64,000 nucleotides of DNA from Novosphingobium sp. HII-3 (GCF_002916655.1 NZ_PPSM01000036.1:62001-126000), one strand, 5' to 3'; shown: positions 9,011 to 18,820, numbered from the stretch's first letter. Numbers and translations are program-made. Notes: a model not told the origin generated them from the sequence alone.

Positions 9011-9038
9011 TCGTCCTCCCTCAGACGAGGGAGGACGA
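9011..9038. terminator. Bidirectional hairpin between yceI-like gene and cpaF
   Basis: TCGTCCTCCCTC (9011-9022) pairs with GAGGGAGGACGA (9027-9038) across the loop AGAC. It lies between two convergent genes and can serve both. Its left arm begins with GGTTCGTCCTCCC (9008-9020), identical over 13 bases to the hairpin after gcvH. Confidence 0.7.
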
Positions 9039-9043
9039 CTTCG

Positions 9044-10537
9044 TCACAGACAGGCTTCGAGATAAGCCTGGTCAAACCCAAACTGCCGCGCCTTTTCCAA
9101 AGTGTAGGGGCGAAGCCCCGAGGCACGGAATTCGCCGAGAATCTTTCCGTCCTCGGTCTCGTCGAGATACTCGAACTTGAAGAGCTCCTGAGTGACGATC
9201 ACGTCGCCTTCCATGCCGATCACCTCAGTGATGTTCGTCGTGCGACGCGACCCGTCACGAAGGCGCTTGACCTGCACGATGAGATCGACAGACTCAGCGA
9301 TCTGGCGGCTGATGGCTTCCTTGGGGATCCGGATGTCGCCCATCATGATCATGTTTTCCATACGACCGAGACATTCGCGCGGGCTGTTCGCGTGTAGCGT
9401 ACACATGGATCCGTCGTGGCCGGTGTTCATCGCGGCGAGAAGGTCGAAGCACTCCGCGCCACGGATTTCGCCCAGGATGATGCGATCGGGCCGCATGCGC
9501 AGGGCGTTCTTCACAAGATCGCCGATGCTGATCGCGCCCTGACCCTCAAGGTTCGGCGGGCGGGTTTCAAGCGGAAGCCAGTGGGGCTGCTGGAGCCGCA
9601 GTTCGGCTGCGTCCTCGATCGTCAGAACGCGTTCGCCCGGATCGATCATCTTCGACAATGCGTTGAGCATCGTCGTCTTGCCTGAGCCGGTGCCGCCAGA
9701 GATGACGATGTTCATGCGCGAGGCACCCGCGATTTTCAACGCAGTCGCCATCTGCTCGCTCATGGAGCCGAAATCCTTGAGCATGTCGATGGTGATGGGC
9801 TTTTCGGAAAACTTGCGGATCGAGATCGCAGTGCCGCGCAGTGAAAGCGGCGGCACGATGACGTTGACGCGGCTGCCGTCCTTCAGGCGAGCGTCGGCCA
9901 GCGGCGTGGTCTGGTCCACGCGGCGCCCGACCTGGTTTACGATGCGCTGGGCAATCTGGAACAGATGCTGCTCATCCCGAAACTTGGTGGATGCGAGCTG
10001 CAGTTTGCCTTTTCGTTCGACATACGTCTGGTTCGGGCCATTGACCATAATATCGGAGATATCGGGATCATTGAGCAACTCCTCCAGCGGACCGAAGCCG
10101 AGCAGCTCGTCGATGAGCACCTTCTCGAGCGCAAATTGTTCGCGCCGGTTGAAGGTGATCTTGAGCTCAGCCAGCACCTCCATGATGATGGGGCGGAATT
10201 CTTCAGAAAGCTCGTCCTTGGTGAGCGTCGCCGCCGCTTCCGGATCGACTCGCTCAAGCAGGCGGGGAAGGACCTGCTCCTTGATCTTGTGGATGGAGGC
10301 TTCGAAGCCGCTCTGTTCCGATTGCTCATGAACAGCGTTGGCACGATCGGCAAGGCGCGACATCGCATCCTCCCGCAAGGGAGCGGCGTCGCTGCCGAAA
10401 GGGTCGGGTACTGGGGGCGCGCTGGCGGGTATGCTGGCGCTGTCGCCGCCGCTCTTCAGCGGCTTCGCTACACCAAAAGCCGGGCGGGCTCCCTGGCCCA
10501 TACCGCTTAAACCATTTCGCCGACCGAATGCCGTCAT
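9044..10537 (-). CDS. cpaF: CpaF/TadA-type secretion ATPase, orphan
   Basis: An ATPase of the type II/IV secretion superfamily that powers Flp/Tad pilus assembly. 497 residues. Walker A is GGTGSGKTTMLNAL; VLTIEDAAELRLQQPHWLPL, the Asp box, and EIRGAECFDLLAAMNTGHDG, the His box, follow. The N-terminal coiled region with LLERVDPEAAATLTKDEL is typical of CpaF. No other pilus gene (flp, cpaB, cpaC, cpaE, tadBC) lies nearby, unlike the usual operon. It may be a stand-alone paralogue or its partners may be elsewhere on the chromosome. Alternative start codons downstream would remove only low-complexity sequence. Confidence 0.92.
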   Translation of the reverse strand: MTAFGRRNGLSGMGQGARPAFGVAKPLKSGGDSASIPASAPPVPDPFGSDAAPLREDAMSRLADRANAVHEQSEQSGFEASIHKIKEQVLPRLLERVDPEAAATLTKDELSEEFRPIIMEVLAELKITFNRREQFALEKVLIDELLGFGPLEELLNDPDISDIMVNGPNQTYVERKGKLQLASTKFRDEQHLFQIAQRIVNQVGRRVDQTTPLADARLKDGSRVNVIVPPLSLRGTAISIRKFSEKPITIDMLKDFGSMSEQMATALKIAGASRMNIVISGGTGSGKTTMLNALSKMIDPGERVLTIEDAAELRLQQPHWLPLETRPPNLEGQGAISIGDLVKNALRMRPDRIILGEIRGAECFDLLAAMNTGHDGSMCTLHANSPRECLGRMENMIMMGDIRIPKEAISRQIAESVDLIVQVKRLRDGSRRTTNITEVIGMEGDVIVTQELFKFEYLDETEDGKILGEFRASGLRPYTLEKARQFGFDQAYLEACL

Positions 10538-10644
10538 TTAACCGTCAACCTCGCAGGTGCCCGAAGGGACATGACCAACCGGATGCCACCCTGTTAAGGT
10601 TGAAACTTTGATAACTTCCTAATGATCCGGAAAAAGGAAATGAC

Positions 10645-10923
10645 GTGACTACGGATCACGGTGAATGCTGGTTGTGCGGGCGCCCTCTGGGGCGGCGGGT
10701 GGAATGGCATCATCCCATCCCCAAAAGCAGGGGCGGACGTCTGACGGTACCGCTGCATCCCATATGCCATAGAAGCATTCACGCGGTGTTAGACAATGGG
10801 CAGCTCGCGCGCATGCGGCCGGAGCCCTCCGCCCTTCGGCAGGTGCCTGAGATAGACCGCTTCGTGCGGTGGGTCAGGGACAAACCACCGGACTTCCATG
10901 CGCCGACCCGCAGGCGGAAGTGA
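10645..10923 (+). CDS. Small HNH endonuclease-like protein
   Basis: 92 residues with an HNH-type zinc-stabilised fold: CWLCG (C8, C11), then EWHHPIPKSRGGR (H22, H23), then LHPICHRSIHAV with C41, H42 and H46. The two Cys pairs would hold zinc and the central histidines would be catalytic. It is a GTG start with AAAGGAAATGAC just upstream. It carries no additional domain and is not next to a restriction or phage module. Similar short HNH proteins are common in sphingomonads; the target is unknown. Confidence 0.8.
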   Translation: MTTDHGECWLCGRPLGRRVEWHHPIPKSRGGRLTVPLHPICHRSIHAVLDNGQLARMRPEPSALRQVPEIDRFVRWVRDKPPDFHAPTRRRK

Positions 10924-10949
10924 ACCACCGGTAGGCGTGGTGGGAGGAG

Positions 10950-10977
10950 GCGGCAGGCGACCAAGGCCGCCTGCCGC
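10950..10977. terminator. Bidirectional hairpin between HNH gene and ilvC
   Basis: GCGGCAGGCG (10950-10959) pairs with CGCCTGCCGC (10968-10977), loop of 8 bases, between two convergent genes. Confidence 0.7.
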
Positions 10978-10983
10978 TTCGGC

Positions 10984-12087
<1,104 letters not shown>

Positions 12088-12606
12088 TCAGGCCTCTTGC
12101 GGGCCCCGAGCCATCGCGACGATGCCGGTCCGACCCACTTCGACAAGGCCGAGATCGCGCATCAGCGCTACGAAGCTGTCGATCTTGTCCGGTGCGCCGG
12201 TCATCTCGAAGATGAAGCTTTCGGTGGTGGTATCGACCGGCCGGGCCCGAAAGACTTCGGCGATGCGCAACGCCTCGACGCGCTTGTCACCGACACCGGC
12301 CACTTTCACCAGCGCCAGTTCGCGCGCGACGTGCGGCCCGACTTCGGTCAGGTCGACCACCTTGTGGACGGGGACCAGACGCTCAAGCTGGGCGTGGATC
12401 TGGTCGATCTGGCTGCGCGGCCCGTGTGTCACGATCGTGATGCGGCTCACCGCATGGTTATCGGTGATGTCAGCCACGGTGAGACTGTCGATGTTGTAGC
12501 CCCGCGCCGTGAACAGACCGGCGATCTTGGCGAGAATGCCCGCCTCGTTATCGACGGTCACGGTGAGGACGTGCCGCTCCTCGGCTTCATGCTGAATGTG
12601 CATCAT
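12088..12606 (-). CDS. ilvN: Acetolactate synthase small (regulatory) subunit
   Basis: The regulatory subunit that binds valine through its N-terminal ACT domain and activates the large subunit. 172 residues. The ACT domain opens with HVLTVTVDNEAGILAKIAGL and continues FTARGYNIDSLTVADITD. The C-terminal half has ELALVKVAG and FEMTGAPDKIDSFV, as in bacterial IlvH/IlvN. The doublet ATGATG at 12606 gives either of two starts. It lies 16 bases behind ilvB and 84 bases ahead of ilvC, all on the minus strand. Confidence 0.96.
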   Translation of the reverse strand: MMHIQHEAEERHVLTVTVDNEAGILAKIAGLFTARGYNIDSLTVADITDNHAVSRITIVTHGPRSQIDQIHAQLERLVPVHKVVDLTEVGPHVARELALVKVAGVGDKRVEALRIAEVFRARPVDTTTESFIFEMTGAPDKIDSFVALMRDLGLVEVGRTGIVAMARGPQEA

Positions 12607-12622
12607 TGTTCGTCTCGCGTCC

Positions 12623-14365
12623 TCAGACCAGCGCCTTGGCTTCGTCATCCATCGTGCCGGCAACGCTGTCACCGTAGAGGATCATGTCGGTATGCGCCGC
12701 GCCCGAGGGGATCATCGGAAAACAGTTCGTTTCCTTGTGAACCAGGCAGTCGACGATCACCGGACCGGGATGATCGATCATGGCCTGGATCCCTGCGTCA
12801 AGTTCAGCTTCGTTCTCGATGCGGATGCCCTTCCAGCCGTAGGCCTCCGCCAGCTTCACGAAGTCGGGCAGACTGTCCGAATAGGAGTTGGAGTAGCGGC
12901 TTTCGTAGGTCAGTTCCTGCCACTGGCGGACCATGCCCATCCACTCGTTATTAAGGATGAACACCTTGACCGGTAGGCGGTACTGCGTGGCGGTTCCCAA
13001 TTCCTGAATGTTCATCTGGATCGAGGCGTCGCCAGCGATGTCAATCACCAGGCCATCAGGATTGCCGCACTGCGCGCCGATGGCGGCGGGCAAGCCATAG
13101 CCCATGGTGCCAAGGCCACCGGACGTGAGCCACTTGTTCGGCGAGAAGAAGGGGAAGTACTGCGCCGCCCACATCTGGTGCTGACCGACCTCGGTGGAGA
13201 TCACCGGATCCTTGTGCTTCGTCAGTTCATAGAGGCGCTCGATCGCCAGCTGGGGCATGATCGCCTGCGGGTTCGCCGGATAAGCCAGGCTCTTGCGGCC
13301 ACGCCACTCCTCGACGCTGGACTTCCACGCGGTGAGATCCTGAGGCTTGCGGCTGCTCCATTCGACCAGCATCTGCTCGAGCACGATTGCGCAGTCGCCG
13401 ATGATGGGCAGGTCCACCTGAACCGTCTTGTTGACGGAGGCGCGGTCGATATCGACGTGGATCTTCTCGGAGTTGGGCGAAAAGGCGTCGAGACGACCGG
13501 TGACGCGGTCATCAAAACGAGCGCCAAGGCAGATGATGAGATCCGCCTGATTCATCGCCATGTTGGCTTCGTAGGTGCCGTGCATGCCCAGCATGCCTAA
13601 CCAGTCCGGATGATCGGCAGGGAAGGCGCCCAGCCCCATCAAGGTAGACGTGACGGGCGCGCCGGTCTTCGCCTGAAATTCACGCAACAGGGCGGTGGCG
13701 CGGGGCCCCGCGTTGATGATGCCGCCGCCGGTGTAGAAGATCGGCGCCTTTGCGGCTGCGATCATCTCCACGGCACGGCGGATTTCCTCCGAGGTGCCTT
13801 CCGTGCGGGGGCTATAGCGCTGGTGGCGCTGGACAGGCCCGTCGCTCCAAACCGCGGTTGCGATCTGGACGTCCTTGGGAATGTCGATGAGCACGGGGCC
13901 GGGGCGGCCGGTCGTGGCGATCTGGAACGCCTCGTCGATGACTGCCGCCAGCTCCGAGGGATCTTTGACGAGATAGTTGTGCTTCGTGCAGTGACGCGAG
14001 ATGCCGACCGTATCCGCCTCCTGGAAGGCGTCGGAACCGATCAGGGCCGTGGGCACCTGGCCCGTGATGACCACCATCGGGATGGAATCCATGTAGGCAT
14101 CCGCGATGCCGGTGATCGCGTTTGTAGCGCCTGGGCCAGAAGTGACCAGAACGATGCCCGGCTTGCCCGTGGATCGCGCGTAGCCTTCCGCAGCGTGCGC
14201 CGCTCCCGCCTCATGGCGTACAAGGATGTGCCGAAGTCGCTCGTCGCCGAAAAGGGCATCGTAGATCGGAAGCACGGCACCGCCCGGGTAGCCGAATACG
14301 AATTCCACCCCCTGCTTGACCAGGCTTTCGACCAGGATGCTGGCGCCGCTGCGCTCTTCACTCAC
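12623..14365 (-). CDS. ilvB: Acetolactate synthase large (catalytic) subunit
   Basis: The thiamine-diphosphate enzyme that commits pyruvate to branched-chain amino acid synthesis. 580 residues from the GTG at 14365, preceded by AAGGAACGT. N-terminal FVFGYPGGAVLPIYDAL contains the region of the catalytic glutamate (RHEAGAAHAAEGYAR). The ThDP motif is GDASIQMNIQELGTA ending in NNEWMGMVRQWQ. A frame upstream of the GTG is open but unconserved. It is followed by ilvN after 16 bases, as the holoenzyme requires both. Confidence 0.97.
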   Translation of the reverse strand: MSEERSGASILVESLVKQGVEFVFGYPGGAVLPIYDALFGDERLRHILVRHEAGAAHAAEGYARSTGKPGIVLVTSGPGATNAITGIADAYMDSIPMVVITGQVPTALIGSDAFQEADTVGISRHCTKHNYLVKDPSELAAVIDEAFQIATTGRPGPVLIDIPKDVQIATAVWSDGPVQRHQRYSPRTEGTSEEIRRAVEMIAAAKAPIFYTGGGIINAGPRATALLREFQAKTGAPVTSTLMGLGAFPADHPDWLGMLGMHGTYEANMAMNQADLIICLGARFDDRVTGRLDAFSPNSEKIHVDIDRASVNKTVQVDLPIIGDCAIVLEQMLVEWSSRKPQDLTAWKSSVEEWRGRKSLAYPANPQAIMPQLAIERLYELTKHKDPVISTEVGQHQMWAAQYFPFFSPNKWLTSGGLGTMGYGLPAAIGAQCGNPDGLVIDIAGDASIQMNIQELGTATQYRLPVKVFILNNEWMGMVRQWQELTYESRYSNSYSDSLPDFVKLAEAYGWKGIRIENEAELDAGIQAMIDHPGPVIVDCLVHKETNCFPMIPSGAAHTDMILYGDSVAGTMDDEAKALV

Positions 14366-14443
14366 AACACGTTCCTTCTCAATCCGCCTCGGCAAAAGGC
14401 GCAGGCTCGAGTTTCAGGCTTTGCTCGATGCCGTAATGAAACC

Positions 14444-14475
14444 GACCCGGCACAACGGCTGGGCCGCACCGGGTC
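14444..14475 (-). promoter_or_regulatory. Hairpin in the ilvB leader, possible attenuator
   Basis: On the minus strand GACCCGG (14475-14469) pairs with CCGGGTC (14450-14444), and the right arm is followed by GGTTTCATT. It lies about 80 bases upstream of ilvB in a 176-base leader. Upstream is TTGACC, 17 bases, TAGAGG, a possible promoter. An in-frame short ATG peptide ahead of the hairpin is not rich in Leu, Val or Ile, so classical attenuation is not shown. Confidence 0.35.
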
Positions 14476-14541
14476 TTCCTCTCCTCCCGCATCACTTCCA
14501 ATCAGCAGGTGAAGGGCCTCTACGCATCCGCAAGTTGCAGG

Positions 14542-15522
14542 TCAACACAGAAAACGCAATATAATTGCACTCAGGCCGTTCTCCTTGTAATTTTTAATTT
14601 CCTGCCGAGGCCAGCTTTCCGGCGGCTGATGACGAAGCCACGTGAACTGCCGTTTGGCATAATTCCGGGTGGCTTGACTGCCGCGCTGAATTGCACTCTC
14701 CAGCGACCATTCGTTACGCAGCACACCGGCGAGTTCGGGCACGCCGATGGCGCGCATGACGGGGAGACCCGGATCCAGGTTACGGGCAAGAAGCGCGGCT
14801 ACTTCGTCGAGCGCGCCGCGTTCCACCATGCGCTCGAACCGAAGGTTGCAGCGGGCATAGAGGGTCTGTCGTTCAGGAAGCAGGATCACGGGGTGAAGCG
14901 CCACTGCGCCTGCGATGCCGCCGGTCATCCGACCTTGCCAGTGGCTCAGGGGCTTGCCCGTCGATCGCACGACCTCGAGCGCACGGCTTATCCTCGCGGT
15001 ATCAGCGGGCGCGAGGCGGGCGGCACGGTCCGGATCTTCCTTTTGCAGGGCAGCAAAGGCAACGTGGACCGGCAGCGCGCGTACCTCCTCGCGGACATCC
15101 GGGGCGATCTCCGGAACCGGTGCTATGCCGTCCAGCAACGTGCGGATGTAGAGACCCGTTCCGCCCGCGAGGATCGGGACGGCGTCTTCGCGGTGGATCT
15201 CCGCGATCGTCTTGCTGGCCTCGCGTGCCCAGTCCGCTGCGGAACAACTTTGCGCACCGTCCCAGGCGCCGAAAAGGCGGTGTTCGATGCCGCCCATGTC
15301 CGCCTCGCTCGGTCTTGCGCTGAGGATGGTCAGGTCGGAGTAGACCTGGGAACTGTCGGCATTGATGACGACGGCACGCCGCCCCCGTCGCTCCAGCTCC
15401 TGCGCCAGCGCCACTGCACAATCGCTCTTGCCGCTGGCGGTCGGCCCTGCGATGAGCGCCAGAGGCGGTCGGTCTCCGGCGGCGATATCGTAGGGCGCAT
15501 CAAGGGAATTCGCAGTGCTCAT
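14542..15522 (-). CDS. miaA: tRNA dimethylallyltransferase
   Basis: Adds the isopentenyl group to A37 of tRNAs that read UNN codons. 326 residues from the ATG at 15522 (MSTANSLDAPYD). The P-loop is ALIAGPTASGKSDCAVAL, followed by VINADSSQVYSDLTILSARP and GGTGLYIRTLLDGI. The C-terminal RNA-binding segment has NYAKRQFTWLRHQ. The start codon lies inside the divergent serB gene: the two coding regions overlap by eight bases, head to head. The tail after RQEIKNYKENG is unusual in sequence but no longer than normal. Confidence 0.95.
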   Translation of the reverse strand: MSTANSLDAPYDIAAGDRPPLALIAGPTASGKSDCAVALAQELERRGRRAVVINADSSQVYSDLTILSARPSEADMGGIEHRLFGAWDGAQSCSAADWAREASKTIAEIHREDAVPILAGGTGLYIRTLLDGIAPVPEIAPDVREEVRALPVHVAFAALQKEDPDRAARLAPADTARISRALEVVRSTGKPLSHWQGRMTGGIAGAVALHPVILLPERQTLYARCNLRFERMVERGALDEVAALLARNLDPGLPVMRAIGVPELAGVLRNEWSLESAIQRGSQATRNYAKRQFTWLRHQPPESWPRQEIKNYKENGLSAIILRFLC

Positions 15523-16408
15523 AGCGCGGCTGATAGCAGAACCGGACCATCTTTCGACAAAACTCGAAGCCGCAAAGGCGCAGATGGCGCGGGCAGGCGT
15601 CCGTATCGCGGACGCCGCCATGCTCGATTTCTGTGGCAGGACGATGCAGATCGACTCGCCCGACGATGACGCTGCGGCCATGCGTGCTGCGATCGACGCG
15701 CACTTCAGTCCCAGTGACGGCCTTATCACCATAGACGAACCGGTGGTGCCTCGCGTGTTCATCTCCGACATGGATTCCACCATGATCGGTCAGGAATGCA
15801 TCGATGAACTCGGGGATTTCGCGGGCCTGAAGGACCGCATAGCCGCCATCACCGAGCGCGCGATGCAGGGCGAACTCGATTTTGCGGAGGCCTTGCGGGA
15901 ACGCGTCGGTCTTCTTGATGGCCTGTCCACGGGCGCTATCGACGAGTGTCTCACCAGTCGCATCAAGCCCATGCCGGGCGCGAAGGTCCTTGTGGAAACG
16001 CTCAAGCAGTTGGGCTGCCGTACCATCCTGGTCACGGGCGGCTTCCACCATTTCGCCGATCCCGTTGGGGAAATGCTGGGCTTCGATCATGTGGTCGGCA
16101 ATCGCCTCGAGGTCGCGGGGGGCAAGCTCACGGGGGGACTGGCCGGCGACATCGTCGATTCCGCAGTGAAGAAGGCGACGCTTCTTGCTGAGATAACAGC
16201 CGCAGAGGAGCGCTGGGGAGAAGGCATCACCAGCCTGGCAACCGGCGATGGCGCAAACGACATCCCGATGCTGGAGGCGGCTACCTATGGCATCGCCTAC
16301 CGCGCCAAGCCGAAAGCGCGCAATGCCGCGAACGGGTGGATCGATCGCGGTGACCTGACGGATGTGTTGCGCCTGCTGGGCGTCAACGAAAAGGACTGGG
16401 TCCGCTGA
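15515..16408 (+). CDS. serB: Phosphoserine phosphatase
   Basis: The last step of serine synthesis, a HAD-superfamily phosphatase. 297 residues. The nucleophile motif FISDMDSTMIGQE carries D85 and D87; LVTGGFHHFADPV and the Mg-binding GDGANDIPMLEAA complete the HAD core. The N-terminal ~80 residues form the ACT-like part found in alphaproteobacterial SerB. The GTG at 15515 gives the family-like N-terminus MLIARLIAEP; the next ATG (about 15584) would remove part of that domain. Head-to-head overlap with miaA means that the two genes' start signals lie in one another's coding DNA. Confidence 0.95.
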   Translation: MLIARLIAEPDHLSTKLEAAKAQMARAGVRIADAAMLDFCGRTMQIDSPDDDAAAMRAAIDAHFSPSDGLITIDEPVVPRVFISDMDSTMIGQECIDELGDFAGLKDRIAAITERAMQGELDFAEALRERVGLLDGLSTGAIDECLTSRIKPMPGAKVLVETLKQLGCRTILVTGGFHHFADPVGEMLGFDHVVGNRLEVAGGKLTGGLAGDIVDSAVKKATLLAEITAAEERWGEGITSLATGDGANDIPMLEAATYGIAYRAKPKARNAANGWIDRGDLTDVLRLLGVNEKDWVR

Positions 16409-16417
16409 TCGTCTGAT

Positions 16418-16448
16418 GGCGGGGCGGTTCAGGGTGTGCCGCCCCGCC
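16418..16448. terminator. Bidirectional GC-rich hairpin after serB
   Basis: GGCGGGGCGG (16418-16427) pairs with CCGCCCCGCC (16439-16448), loop 11 bases, between convergent serB and the gre-like gene. Confidence 0.65.
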
Positions 16449-16467
16449 CACTGTCCCCGGGGCGGCG

Positions 16468-16928
16468 TCAGGCCGGCGTCACGTCCACTATTTCGATCGC
16501 GTCCTCGCACCCGCCGAAATCCGTGATGTCACCAGCTTCGCCCCCGAGCAGGGCCCGGGCAAGCGGAGCGGTGAAGGCAAGTCGGTTCCTGGCCGGATCG
16601 GCTTCGTCATGGCCGACAATCACAATCTCTCGCGGCTTGCCGTTCAAGGTGAAGCGGACGCGACTGCCGAACTGGACGGTGCTGCCGGTGGCGTCGATTG
16701 CAGCTCCGCCGTGGCAAGGCGGTTGCGCCAGTAGCGAAGGTCTCGCCGTGCCGCAGCCAGTGTTGTTTCATCCGAGATGGTTGCAATCCGGGCGTCCAAC
16801 GCTTCGATCCTCTCCTCTATGAGGGTCATCCCGGCTGCCGTGACGAGGTTTGGCCCGGGTGGGCTCGGCACCTCGAACTTGGGCTCGAGATGCTCCTCAT
16901 CCCCGTCCCTGCGGAAGGCGACGCTCAT
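16468..16928 (-). pseudogene. GreA/GreB-like transcription factor, frameshifted
   Basis: Transcript-cleavage-factor-like protein in two frames. The N-terminal part, MSVAFRRDGDEEHLEPKFEV, PPGPNLVTAAGMTLIEER and the RYWRNRLATAEL helix, is read from the ATG at 16928 and hits a stop at 16644. The C-terminal domain, DATGSTVQFGSRVRFTLNG, then IVGHDEADPARNRLAFTAPL and GGEAGDITDF, is read in another frame to the stop at 16468. The switch falls at about 16690-16705. The 461-base span is one base short of whole codons, so a one-base deletion is the simplest cause. It may be a true pseudogene, a sequencing error or recoding. Its ATG overlaps the ABC-F stop (ATGA), so it was translationally coupled. Confidence 0.8.
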
Positions 16929-18820
16929 TTCGCGGAAACGCTCTGTCCGCGCCCCATGAGAGCCTCGAGTTCTTCGTGGACCTCCAGCCAATCCGTTTCG
17001 GCCTGCTCAAGCGCTGTGGACGCCGTGTCATGCCGCCTGCCAAGCTCGCCGAGGTTCAGTCCCTTGAACTCACCCTTCGCCGCAGCCGGATCGGACAGGG
17101 CCTCGACTAGAGCGTCCACCTGCATCTGCAGGCGCTTCATGCGCGTCTCCGCTTCGGTCACCCGCTTGCGCAGCGCCTTGAGCTCCTCGCGTGCGATGGC
17201 GCCGGACTTTTTCGCCGGGGCGCTTCCCGAGCGGGCGGATGCGTCGGGCTTCGGCTGGTTGCGGCCGAGCACGAAGTCGATGTAATCTTCCATTGAGCCG
17301 TCGTAGTTTGTCGCCGTGCCGCTATCGACCAGCACCAGGCGGTCGGCGACCAGTTCGACCATGTGGCGGTCATGGCTCACGAGAATGACAGCGCCCTCGA
17401 AATCGTTGAGCGCCTGGACCAGCGCCTCGCGGGCATCCACGTCGAGGTGATTGGTCGGCTCGTCCAGGATGAGCATGTGCGGGGCATCACGTGTCACCAG
17501 CGCAAGGGCCAGCCTCGCGCGTTCGCCGCCGGACAGCGTGCGGGTCTCCGCCGTCGCCCTGTCTCCGGAAAAGCCGAAGCGGCCGAGCTGACCGCGCACC
17601 GCCAGCGGGGTTTTGCCCTCCATGGCGCGGGTCATCAGCTCCAGCGGCGTGGAGTTGGAAGGCAGTTCCTCGACCTGATATTGCGTGAAGTACCCGATGC
17701 GGGTCTTGGGGGAGAAGTTGATCGCGCCTTCCATCGGTTCCAACTGACGGGCGAGCAGGCGGGCAAGGGTGGTTTTGCCATTGCCGTTGCGTCCAAGCAG
17801 CGCGATCCGATCCTCCGGATCTATCCGCAGGTTCAGGCGCCGCAGGATCGGTTTTTCCGCTTCGTATCCTACCGCAGCGAGGTCGAGGGTGATGAGCGGC
17901 GGGCGCAGTTCGTCCGGGCTCGGGAAGTTGAAGCTGAGCGAGCTGTCTTCGGCCATGGCCGCGATGGGCTGCATCTTGGCCAACATCTTCGCGCGTGACT
18001 GGGCCTGTTTGGCCGTGGATGCGCGCGCGGAGTTGCGGGCAACGTACTCGGCCAGCTTCTTCTTCTGCGCTTCCTGGTTTGCGCGAGCTGCCGCAGCCTG
18101 TGCCGCCCGTTCCGCGCGGATCCGCTCGAAGCTGTCGTAGTTGCCGGGGTACAGTGTAAGCCGCCCAACCTGAAGGTGAAGGATATGATCCACGACGGTA
18201 TTCAGCAGATCGCGCTCGTGGCTGATGACCAGGAGCGTCTTGGGGTAGCCTTTGAGGAAATTTTCCAGCCAGAGCGTCGCTTCGAGGTCCAGGTGGTTCG
18301 AAGGCTCGTCCAACAGCATGACGTCGGGCTCGGAGAACAGCAGCGCCGCGAGAGCGACGCGCATCTTCCAGCCTCCGGAGAAGCTGTCCAGCGCGCGGCC
18401 TTGCATCTCCTCGTCGAATCCGAGCCCTACGAGGATGCGCGCGGCCCGGGCCGGTGCGGTATAGGCATCGATGGCGATGAGGCGGTCGTGAACGTCGCCC
18501 AGGCGGTTCGGGTCCGTGCAGGTCTCTGCCTCGGCCAGGAGCGCCGTGCGTTCGGTGTCTGCTTCCAGCACCGCCTGGAACGGGGTCCGCGTACCGCTGG
18601 GCGCTTCCTGGGCGATGTAGCCGAGGCGAGCGCGGCGAGGCATATCCACCGATCCGCCATCCGGTTCAAGCTCGCCGATAATCGTCTTCACCAGCGTCGA
18701 CTTGCCGGCGCCGTTCCGGCCGATCAGGCCAATCTTGCCGTTCTGCGGCAGCGTGGCGGAGGCGCCGTCAAGGATCGTGCGGCCGCCGAGGCGCACAGTG
18801 ATATCGCGGATGGTCAACAT
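16925..18820 (-). CDS. ABC-F family ATPase (YheS/Uup-like)
   Basis: A soluble duplicated ABC ATPase without membrane domains; ABC-F proteins act on ribosomes, easing stalled translation. 631 residues. Domain 1 Walker A GLIGRNGAGKSTLVK, signature SFSGGWKMRVALAALL and Walker B DVMLLDEPSNHLDLEA. The basic linker (QKKKLAEYVARNSARASTAK) follows. Domain 2 has LLGRNGNGKTTLARLL, LSGGERARLALAL and LILDEPTNHLDVDAREALV. The C-terminal ~90 residues form a coiled coil (KALRKRVTEAETRMKRLQMQ). The role of this particular member is not shown by the sequence. The gre-like gene is coupled to its end. Confidence 0.93.
   Translation of the reverse strand: MLTIRDITVRLGGRTILDGASATLPQNGKIGLIGRNGAGKSTLVKTIIGELEPDGGSVDMPRRARLGYIAQEAPSGTRTPFQAVLEADTERTALLAEAETCTDPNRLGDVHDRLIAIDAYTAPARAARILVGLGFDEEMQGRALDSFSGGWKMRVALAALLFSEPDVMLLDEPSNHLDLEATLWLENFLKGYPKTLLVISHERDLLNTVVDHILHLQVGRLTLYPGNYDSFERIRAERAAQAAAARANQEAQKKKLAEYVARNSARASTAKQAQSRAKMLAKMQPIAAMAEDSSLSFNFPSPDELRPPLITLDLAAVGYEAEKPILRRLNLRIDPEDRIALLGRNGNGKTTLARLLARQLEPMEGAINFSPKTRIGYFTQYQVEELPSNSTPLELMTRAMEGKTPLAVRGQLGRFGFSGDRATAETRTLSGGERARLALALVTRDAPHMLILDEPTNHLDVDAREALVQALNDFEGAVILVSHDRHMVELVADRLVLVDSGTATNYDGSMEDYIDFVLGRNQPKPDASARSGSAPAKKSGAIAREELKALRKRVTEAETRMKRLQMQVDALVEALSDPAAAKGEFKGLNLGELGRRHDTASTALEQAETDWLEVHEELEALMGRGQSVSAK

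Noticed and set aside
14366..14541. Classical leader-peptide attenuation at ilvB
   Set aside because: The only short ATG frame (ending in ADWK) has no run of Leu, Val or Ile; only the hairpin is kept, at low confidence.
16644..16928. N-terminal gre-like frame as a complete small protein
   Set aside because: It ends in a random Ser/Ala/Pro tail just where the conserved C-terminal domain continues in another frame.
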